Origin: Proteles cristata cristata
Taxonomy: Eukaryota > Chordata > Mammalia > Carnivora > Hyaenidae
Reading direction: 5' to 3'
Length of the DNA: 64,000 nucleotides
Assembly: GCA_017311185.1 (NCBI GenBank)
Contig: JAESUZ010004910.1
Span: forward strand, 1,116,001 to 1,180,000
Below, piece after piece: positions 56,370-64,000 of the stretch; positions within the stretch are counted from its first letter, which is position 1, and the number at the start of each line of letters is the position of its first letter. The position numbers and the translations under genes are program-made. The notes beneath the pieces were generated by a model. The model had not been told where the DNA came from and ran no database searches. It saw only the letters and a program-made list of their open reading frames with translations.

Positions 56370-56612
56370 GTAAGAATACTTATAATGGTATTCAACTTCA
56401 GTATACCATTTAACTTTTCAAATGCTTTCATATTTGTAATTATATTTCATAGACTCAGGGAGATAGGTTATATATGTGGACATTTTGACACTGATAAATT
56501 TTTAAAAACACACAGAATATTTAATTACTTGCATAAGTTCACACAGTGAGCTAGGTTATAGAACTGGGTCTACAAACCTGTCTTTTGACTTTTTAGCGCT
56601 ATGTTAGACACA
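56370..56612 (-). mobile_element. MIR-like remnant
   Basis: TTCATAGACTCAGGGAGATA, CATAAGTTCACACAGTGAGC and TAGAACTGGGTCTACAAACC; decayed. Confidence 0.4.
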
Positions 56613-56982
56613 AGGTATATCAGGGGCTGACCTCTCAGTAGCAGGAAATAGGTAAGAAACAAAAAAGTGTACCCGTTGCTCTTCTCATTAGACAGTGATG
56701 ATTTGGGGCTTTTGAACTTTGGGAAGCACATGTGAATTTATGATGCTCTTTAATTAAGGATTTTTTTTTAAAATGTAGGTTCATATAGTTTTTTTCCCTC
56801 TGAAAAATGGTGACAGACTCAAACATGGCGTGGCAGGGGTGAGAGGCTATGGTTACAAGTGTAAGATATGAGAAACAGTCAAGTTCTGGAGACCATCAAG
56901 ACTATAAGCTCCTTAAAGCAGAAATTGGTTGTTCCTTTTAAAAATGAGTATTTGATACAGCAAAAGAATATAAGTAAAGCTT

Positions 56983-57012
56983 ATGTGTGTGTGTGTGTGT
57001 GTGTATGTGTGT
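56983..57012. repeat. (TG)n microsatellite with TATG tail
   Basis: TG tract running into GTATATG-type units. Confidence 0.92.
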
Positions 57013-58247
57013 GTATATGTATATGTATGTATAATGCATAAGAGAATGACACCTGAGGACTCACCACCTAATCCAGACCTCCAACACACCCATACCATTG
57101 GGACTACCTGTATATTTCTCATCCTTCCCATCTCTCTATCTCCCCAAGAGGCAGTACTATTCTGAATTTTGTGGTTTTTAAAATCCATTGAATCACATGT
57201 ATATGTGTATTCCTAAACAATACATGATTTAGCTTTGGAAGGAGTTTCATAATTCCTAGGACATTGTATAAAATTAATAAACACTTGTTGAAAGAATGGA
57301 GTAAAGGCAAACATGGAAGCTCAATCCGTTCTCTATCACCAACCATTGAAATTATCAAAGACGTGGTACATCACTAAAACCTTTTGTCTGAACAGTGTTT
57401 TTTGACATTTTTTAATGTATATTTCTGTCAATCGTAATAAAAGGATCTCCAATTGTTAACCATAAAGAGTAGGAGGGCTCTTCAGACCAATGCAAGACCA
57501 GCTCTTTTTCATGGTTTGTAGGCATGAAGACGGATGTTGTTTAGGATTGTGACCTCTTAGCAGATCCCGGGACTTAGTAAAAATAAAAGGACTTTATGTT
57601 TTATGTGAGTAACAAAACTTCTATCTTGTGAAAAAATGAAATATTTAAGTCGATCAAATATCACAAACACTTACTACATTATTCAAATAAAATGGCTAGA
57701 TGTCCTGTAAACACACTAAATACATCAAATGCAATATACTTCAGAAAGAATTAGAGTTCAGAAAAGGCCAAAATCTGTAATGGGTATCAGTTCATTGGCA
57801 AGTGTGGCTAATTTTATCCCATTGTCATGGTAGAATCCTAGGGTGACAGGCTAATCAACGAATGCACTTTCACTGGGTTTTATCAAGAGCTGAATTGACT
57901 GTGTTTATTTCAAGGTCTTGGTTTAAAATGCAAACTCATCAACCTGCAGCTCTGTAATTAAGTCCTCAAGAAGTAGCAAAGTTCTTTTTAAAAAAATGGT
58001 GTTCGCACGGCTTGTTCCAGCAAGTTCGGAACAAGCAAGATGAGTTACACATTCAAAGCTAAAAACAAAACATTCTAAGGTTTTCCAGGCAATTTAGAGC
58101 TTCAAGGGTATTAATCCTATGCAGATATTTGTCTTGTGCCATTTAAGTGGATATAGGATAAACGTATTTGAGGTATGGTTCTCGGGTAAAATCTTGAGGC
58201 AAAAATCAAAGAGAAAGGTACATACAAAGCCACAATGAGATAACAAT
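57013..58247. other. Unique sequence
   Basis: Mostly non-repetitive. A faint L2-like end (AATTAATAAACACTTGTTGA) lies at about 57.27 kb. 57.4-58.2 kb is a second conserved-looking non-repetitive island containing the inverted repeat at 58010-58036. Confidence 0.45.
58010..58036. repeat. Perfect 9-bp inverted repeat, 9-nt spacer
   Basis: GCTTGTTCC, nine bases, then GGAACAAGC. The inner TGTTCC/GGAACA halves are everted relative to a steroid-receptor palindrome. Confidence 0.8.
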
Positions 58248-58440
58248 AGCAACATTTAACATTGAGCAATTGCTTTGTGTCTGGCATTATTCTAAATAGT
58301 TTATATATTATCTCATTTCATCCTCAAACAGATAGTATTATTGGTTTCATTTACAGATAAACAGGAATGAAAAAATTAAGTAATGTTCCCTAAGTCCACA
58401 GGTGGTAAATGATAGTTAGGATTTGAACTGTGGTCACGAT
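58248..58440 (-). mobile_element. MIR SINE (ancient)
   Basis: CTTTGTGTCTGGCATTATTC, TTATCTCATTTCATCCTCAA, TTCATTTACAGATAAACAGG and TAGTTAGGATTTGAACTG in reverse MIR order, near full length. Confidence 0.75.
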
Positions 58441-58905
58441 TAACTTTCTACTGCTGCCATTCACAAATTGTCAGAAATTTAGCAGCTTAAATGACACAAG
58501 TTTATTACCTTATATTTCTAGAGGTCACGAGTCTGATGAAGGTCTCAGTGGACTAAAATGAAGGTATCAGAGGGGCTGAGTTCCTTTCTGGAGGCTCTAG
58601 GAGAGAATGTTTCCAGTACCTTCTCCAGCTTCTAGAGGCTTCCTGTCTTCCTTGGCTCCTGGCCATCCTTCTCCAACTTCAAAGATGGTAAAGGTAAATT
58701 GAATCCTCACACTGCATCATTCTTCCTTGCTCCTTTGTCTCTCTCAGATACTTTAAGCACCTTGTGATAACACTGCGTCCCTGCATAAACTGGGATACTC
58801 TCCCCATTTTAAGGTCAGCCGATGAGCCATCTCAATTCTATCTGCAACTTTAATTTCCCCTTGCTACGTAAGATCGTCACAGTTTCGAGGACTAAGATGC
58901 AGACT
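58441..58905 (-). mobile_element. MaLR solo LTR (MLT1-like)
   Basis: Reverse of the MLT1 pattern: TTTCTACTGCTGCCATTCAC, ATTTAGCAGCTTAAATGACA, TTTCTGGAGGCTCTAGGAGA, CCAGCTTCTAGAGGCTTCC. Confidence 0.8.
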
Positions 58906-59163
58906 TTTGTTGTGATGTATGTCTGTGTATATGCATGTACTTTTCTGTATATCACAGTCTGATTCCCAAGAGCACGCTCTTAACAATTTCACCCTACTAG
59001 TAGAATGAGAAAGTGTTGGCATTTATTACTTTTGGAAAGCGGATTTGCAGATTTTTAGTTACGTACAGTCCAAAGGGATATATCTTCAGGGAAAAAATAG
59101 TTTGAAAGATTTAACTTGTTTATTTTACCTCAAAGTTACTTTATTTAGAAATTTTTACTTGTT

Positions 59164-59384
59164 GGGGCGCCTGGGTGGCTTAGTTGGTTAAGCGTCGACT
59201 TTCGCTTAGGTCATGATCTCGCGGTTCATGGGTTCGAGCCCCGTGTTGGGCTCTGTGCTGATTGCCAGCTCAAAGCCTGGAGCCTGTTTTCAGTCTGTGT
59301 CTCCCTCTCTCTCTGACCCTCCCCTGCTCACACTGTCTCTCTCTCTCTCTCCCCAAGAAATAAATAAAAAATATTAAAAAAAAA
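59164..59384 (+). mobile_element. Felid tRNA-Lys SINE, full length
   Basis: Head GGGGCGCCTGGGTGGCTTAG (first bases overlap the duplication). 17-bp duplication AGAAATTTTKACTTGTT at 59147-59163 and 59385-59401, one mismatch. Confidence 0.95.
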
Positions 59385-59454
59385 AGAAATTTTGACTTGT
59401 TGTAAAAAGAGAAAGAAATGTTAATTTATTGTAGGCATCTAAGTATTAACTATT

Positions 59455-59672
59455 TTCTTTTTTTAAAAAATTTAAATGTTTATTTATTTTGAGAAAGAGA
59501 GCAAGTGGGAGAGGAGCAGAGAGAGAGGGAGAGAGGGAAAGAGAATCCCAAGCAGGCTTTGCGCTGTCAGCATAGAGCCTGACACGGGGCTCAATCTCAC
59601 AGACTGTAAGGCCATGACCTGAACTGAAATCAAGAGTCAGATGCTTAACCTACTGAGCTACCCGGGTGACCC
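59455..59672 (-). mobile_element. Carnivore tRNA-Lys SINE, old copy
   Basis: Reverse copy with (GA)-rich body and mutated head (GAGCTACCCGGGTGACCC). Confidence 0.85.
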
Positions 59673-60482
59673 AAGTATTTCCTGAGTATAATCCATTAGG
59701 TAGAGGGATGAAGCCCTCACCACTGAATAGCGGAGTCTGGGACAGGCAAGTTCTGTGAGGGAGGGGCCTCGTTGTCCACCTCAGCAAGAGCAACCCTGCA
59801 CAGCTGGATAATAGAGGCTCCAATCGTGCACCTTCCCCTGGTGTGGACGAGTCCCCTCCCTTTGTCTTCCCTGGGACTTGCACCCAGCCTGCACAGTGCA
59901 TTTCACCCCATAGACTGGTCCTCTTCCTGACTCTGCTACTACTTACCACAGACCCATCTTTCCTTATCGGTCTTGGCAAGTAAATTCAGTTTAAATAATA
60001 GACTTCCCACCCCACTCCTGTATGCATTATGTTTTCCAATAAACCCTTTTAGGTCCTTCAACTGGTTTAGCTTACTACCTGGCTGAGCATTGAATGTGGA
60101 TGTGACACGTACAGACTCTTTTTAAAAAGATGGAACTAAAAAAGGAGATAGGCTTCTCACTTGAAGCTACAATGAAAGGAATTGGGATCAGCCTGGGTAT
60201 GTGTACCACCTGAAGAAAGGAGCCAATGGAGAATGACAGTGACAGAGTATGCAGAAAGATTGAAACTTAGAGATGCAGGAAGAGCTTAAATCAGGAGGGT
60301 AATTCTAAGAAAGACCAGAAGGTTGATGTGGCTGGAGATATGGTAGGGGAGATTAGGTTTGAAAATAGGGAAAATATGCTGGAGGGACCAGAACTTCATT
60401 GAAATGGAGGAGAACATCATCTGCAGAGAGGTATAGGTGAAGGAAAGGAGGAAGAAGTTGACTAATGGCAAACGAAAATTAT
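59673..60482. other. Unique sequence
   Basis: No gene recognised. A GC-richer 59.68-59.98 kb portion carries a 109-codon minus-strand frame without recognisable features. Confidence 0.4.
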
Positions 60483-60960
60483 TTTTGTTTCAGTTAGTTA
60501 TTGCTTGGTAACAAACCACCCAAAACTTAGTGGCTTACAAAACAGCCATTTACTATTTATGATTCTGCAATCTTGGCTAGGCTTTTGTGGGGAGTTCTTC
60601 TTCCCGTGGTGTCAGCTGCATTTTCCAGGATGGTTTCTGCACTCTCGTGTCTGGTGTCTCAGCTGGGATGCCTGGAACAGCCTGGGCTTCCCCACAGCAT
60701 AATGGTCTCAGGACAGTCAGGTTTCCTCCATGGTGGCTGGCCACCCAGAGACGGGAAGCAAGAAGCTGCTGAGAGCGAACCCTCAGAACTGGCACAGAGT
60801 CACTTCCATCTGGCTCTAGGGGTCAAAGCAAGGGATGAAGCCAGGCCAGATTTAAGGGGAAGGCAAATAGATGGCGCCTGTTGAAGTAATGCACAGTGTG
60901 CACACGCAGGGAGGAAAGGAACGGAAAGCAATCACCTCTGAAGTCTCTCCCCTACAATTT
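60483..60960 (-). mobile_element. Ancient LTR remnant (ERVL/MaLR class, subfamily uncertain)
   Basis: GTTAGTTATTGCTTGGTAAC, AAACTTAGTGGCTTACAAAA, GGTCAAAGCAAGGGATGAAG and CCAGATTTAAGGGGAAGGC follow a known reverse LTR pattern resembling, but distinct from, MLT1. Confidence 0.55.
60864..60878 (+). promoter_or_regulatory. CTCF-like motif match within LTR remnant
   Basis: CAAATAGATGGCGCC agrees with CCASYAGRKGGCRSY at 13 of 15 positions. Confidence 0.25.
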
Positions 60961-61440
60961 CTGACAGTTTGAAGACTCATCTGAGGTTGCAGACTCTAGC
61001 AGTTTCCTACTGCCACTGGGACTTATGACTACTAACTTAGTTGGCTTAGCATAACACAATGTATATTTATTTTGAAATAAGGTATTCACTTCTGATCACA
61101 GAATACAGGAAAGCAGCAGGGGCAGTGCCTGTAACCTGGGTTGCACATCTCCCCAGTGTGCAACTATGAATGGCTTTGTGCAAGCCCAGGCTCACAGAGC
61201 CCCACTAGCACTCTGACGCTAATGGCTGCAGGGTATAGTATGTGACATGCAGCAAGTTTAAGCAGATGCCTCATTCACGATGCCTTGTTCCAATTAGTTT
61301 TGCAGCTCACTTGTGCAAATATCAAAATAAATATTTAACTGGTTGTCCTCACTGTCAACTTTTTAAAATTCTCTAGGCACTAGTAAATCACAGACAAATT
61401 TTGTTCCACAACTGTTAGAGTTGTTTAAAGTGTATTTTTG
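60961..61440. other. Unique or strongly decayed repeat
   Basis: AACTTAGTTGGCTTAGCATA near 61.03 kb hints at another reverse MaLR LTR but is too decayed to call. Confidence 0.35.
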
Positions 61441-61456
61441 GAAGACAGTTCTTTTT

Positions 61457-61673
61457 ACTTTTTTGTTTTTTTATGTCTATTTATTTTTGAAACAGAGACA
61501 GAGTGAAAGCAGGGGAGGGGCAGAGAGAGAGAGGGAGACATAGAATCTGAAGCAGGCTCCAGGCTCTGAGCTGTCAGCACAGAGCCCAATGTGGGACTCG
61601 AACTCATGAGCTATGAGATCATGACCTCAGTCAAAGTCAGACACTTAACCGACTGAGCCACCCAGGTGCCCCA
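61457..61673 (-). mobile_element. Carnivore tRNA-Lys SINE, full length
   Basis: Reverse copy; duplication GAAGACARTTCTTTTT at 61441-61456 and 61674-61689. Confidence 0.94.
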
Positions 61674-61914
61674 GAAGACAATTCTTTTTAAAATAGGAAT
61701 GGTGACCAAAGCCTCTTCTGTGCCTTAGCTTTCTAGGCCCCAAGCCATCTAGTACCTGGATGGCTGCCCCTGGTTCCCCCGACATCCAGGGAAGTGACAG
61801 GGATAGGCCAAGCCAGGCCAAGCATGGGAAATAAAGTCTTTATTGTGCTCAGCCTGGGGGGGGGGCTCCATGAGTCTTGATAAATACCTCTGTGTGTTTA
61901 TCAATTTTCTTTTC

Positions 61915-61972
61915 AATGTTTTTTTTTAAGTTTATTTGTTTGAGAGAGCATGTGAGAGCAGGGGAGGAATAC

Positions 61973-62007
<35 letters not shown>

Positions 62008-62137
62008 CCAGGCTGGGTCCGAGCTGTTAGCTAGCATACAGCCTGACTCGGGACTAAAACTCACAAACTGTGAGGTCACAACCTGAGGTGAAATCAAAAG
62101 TTGGGTGCTTAACTGACTGAGCTACCCAGGCGTTTCT
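61915..62137 (-). mobile_element. Carnivore tRNA-Lys SINE with long (GA)n
   Basis: Reverse copy; an uninterrupted GA tract of about 13 units in the body. TCTGTGTGTTT occurs at both flanks. Confidence 0.88.
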
Positions 62138-62262
62138 TCTGTGTGTTTTGGTTTTTGTTCTTTATTTTTTGTTTTTTGGGTTTTTTGATCCTGTTTCTAT
62201 AGGCTGTTAGCTGTTGGGGTTTTTTTTTTGTTTTTTTTGTTTTTCTCCCAGTCATGAATCTT
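62138..62262. repeat. T-rich low-complexity tract
   Basis: Long T runs broken by single G bases. Confidence 0.75.
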
Positions 62263-62479
62263 GATTTCTCCTTCCTCTACCAGTATGGCTGTCACCACCT
62301 GGTACACCTGGGCAACTTCGTGGCAGCATACAGGTAGGCACACTCTCACATAGGCTTCAGAAATTCTGTAGAAATTACCAGAAATGTTGGTGCCCTTTTA
62401 GTGCAAAAATACCACCTTCCAGCCCAACAGTGCCTCCTTGGTTATGATGTCTGCCGGGAGCCTGCACCCCCAATCATTG

Positions 62480-62885
62480 CTGGCAGCTGCCTGGGAAAGC
62501 CACATATTTATTGTCTTACAGTTGTGCTGTCAGAAGTCTACAACAAGTCTTGTGGGACTGGAGTCAAGGTTTCTGCAGAGCTGTGTTTCTTCTGGAAGAT
62601 CCAGGGGAGAATTTCTAGCTTCTAGAAGCCATGTGCATTGTTTGACTTCATGCCTCTTCAAGCTCATCATTCTATCACTCTACCTCTGCTGTTCATATTT
62701 TTGCCTTTGATCCCAACCTTTGGGTTCACTTAGATAATCCAGGATAAACTCCCACTATCAGGATCCTTAATTTAATCATATATGCAAAGTTACTTTTTCC
62801 ACCTAAGGTCACATATTCTCAGATCTGAGGGAAGGGCCATGAGCATCTTTGCTGGAAGCCATTATTTTGTCTGTAGAAACTTTAC
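62480..62885 (-). mobile_element. MaLR LTR (MLT1-like)
   Basis: ATTTATTGTCTTACAGTTGT, GGATCCTTAATTTAATCATA, GCAAAGTTACTTTTTCCACC and GGAAGCCATTATTTTGTCTG follow the reverse MLT1 3'-to-5' order. Confidence 0.72.
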
Positions 62886-63609
62886 ATATGTAATACTGCC
62901 AGTAGATGAAGTTTTAAGATTTGTCCAATAGTACTCAACTTCACAGCAGCAACGGTAGGGAAAGTAAATTGTTGAATTGATACTTTGAGGGACTGGTAGG
63001 GTAGGATTAAGGTATAAGGACCAGGAGATAAGTGGATGAAAGAAGCTGGTAGATGTTATTGTTTTGATTGATCACACGGCCTGGTAGGGAGGGAAGGAAA
63101 CCCATTGGGGTTTTGGTAGCTTGAGAGGAGTGAGGTTTTTCTTCAACTTCTTAACTCTGTTTCCTTTTGCTTATGGCTTTTACGTTTCATTCATTTCTTC
63201 TTTGAAGAAGTTTCTAAAAGGGTGAAGCAAGAGGACTTTGAATTCCATTCTAGAGTCTTTGCCGTTTGTTGATAACATCCAAAAATTGTATTCAGGGGAC
63301 AGCGGCCAGCGTGTGAACTCGTGGGTAATTTCTGTGGCAGATCATGTAGGATGAGGGACTGTGTACAGAGGTACTGGCTTGTCTATAGCACAGACCGCAC
63401 TGCGTCCCAAGAACACTAGGGGGCATCACACGGGGGAACAAAGCCAAGTTCCGATGCTGGACATAGAGTCTCAATTTTTTTCCTAAATGAATAAAATTGT
63501 TATCACTCTTATGAGGAAATCCAGTGAAACTAGATCACTTTGACACATGTTTTCTGAATCGTAAAAAAACCACTGTGCTGCCATTTTCTCATACCTCTTG
63601 ACCAAGGTG
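62886..63609. other. Unique sequence with CpG-containing segment
   Basis: 63.29-63.46 kb is CpG-richer than its surroundings and contains a CTCF-like motif. No gene recognised. Confidence 0.45.
63413..63427 (+). promoter_or_regulatory. CTCF-like motif match
   Basis: ACACTAGGGGGCATC agrees with CCASYAGRKGGCRSY at 13 of 15 positions, in non-repetitive CpG-containing sequence. Confidence 0.4.
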
Positions 63610-63795
63610 GCTTTTTTAAATGTGTATTTTATTTGAGAGACAGAGAGACAGAGAGAGAGAGATAGAATGGGGGAGGGGGAGGGACAAAAGTGGGGAAGAG
63701 GATCTGAAGTGGATTCTGTGCTGACAGCAGAACCCCACGTGGGGTTCAAACTCACAAGCCCTGAGATCATGACCTGAGCCATCCAGGCACACCAA
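63610..63795 (-). mobile_element. Carnivore tRNA-Lys SINE, deleted old copy
   Basis: Reverse copy: T-rich start, GAGAGACAGAGAGACAG, then a head shortened by deletion before CATCCAGGCACACC. Confidence 0.82.
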
Positions 63796-63968
63796 CTAAA
63801 ATGGCTTGAAAGTACCCTTTAGCCTGACTAACTTTAGACAAGGGTCTTCCTGGCCCTAAGTCTGACCTCCCTTTTCCTAGAGCGTTTTTTAGAAAATGTT
63901 AAAAAACATTTAGAAACTGTTAGAAAACCTGTTATTGTATATCCTTTATTCTGCTCCTTTGAGATGTA

Positions 63969-64000
63969 AATCTTTTTTTTAATGTTTATTTAAATTTGAG
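63969..64000 (-). mobile_element. SINE tail cut by window end
   Basis: T-run followed by AATGTTTATTTAAATTTGAG, the usual start of a reverse-oriented SINE; the rest lies outside. Confidence 0.6.

Noticed and set aside
16286..64000. Search for exons of the expected divergent neighbour (MCTP1)
   Set aside because: No C2-domain or transmembrane coding segment could be read on either strand.

Overview
This is mammalian nuclear DNA, and the repeats point to a cat (Felidae). It carries about 28 copies or fragments of the carnivore tRNA-Lys-derived SINE, including the felid SINEC_Fc type (head GGGGCGCCTGGGTGGCTCAG, a pyrimidine-rich body, a tail of AATAAATAAAAC plus A-run). It also has carnivore L1 copies, ancient L2 and MIR, MaLR LTRs and long CA/TG microsatellites. 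There are no bacterial, viral or plasmid features. Repeat family names come from memory of consensus sequences, not from a database run.

One protein-coding gene is recognisable: the 5' part of FAM81B, on the minus strand. Four coding exons can be read: exon 1 (coding end, 16105-16114), exon 2 (15373-15470), exon 3 (12222-12286) and exon 4 (190-433). Splice phases agree across all three introns and give 139 codons that track the human protein as I remember it. The rest of the gene lies beyond base 1. FAM81B is a coiled-coil protein of little-known function, paralogous to FAM81A; I recall it as testis- and cilia-associated. Two points stand out. The exon 2 donor is GC rather than GT. The segment aligning with the human N-terminus has no in-frame ATG, so translation probably starts at the methionine at 16114.

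Layout: 1-16.3 kb is the FAM81B 5' region, with introns full of SINE, L2, MIR and MaLR copies. From 16.3 to 64 kb is 5' flank and intergenic DNA. In human the next upstream gene is MCTP1, divergently transcribed (memory of synteny), but no MCTP1 exon was found here. From 18.3 to 22.0 kb is a long L2 broken by an MST LTR and a 5'-inverted L1. From 43.1 to 47.6 kb is an old L1/HAL1-like element broken by SINEs and a second, 3.3 kb 5'-inverted L1. A fairly young truncated L1 lies at 30.2-31.4 kb and a minus-strand L1 at 36.7-37.9 kb. An ERV LTR end with a tRNA-Leu-type primer-binding site lies near 49.4 kb, and MaLR/LTR remnants cluster at 58-63 kb.

No new multi-gene system is visible. The most interesting leads are the GC-AG splice site, the shortened N-terminus with an upstream ORF, a protein-like open stretch in intron 2 with a phase-compatible splice acceptor, two conserved-looking non-repetitive islands in the flank, three same-strand CTCF-like motif matches at 50-63 kb, and several unusual retroelement insertions.
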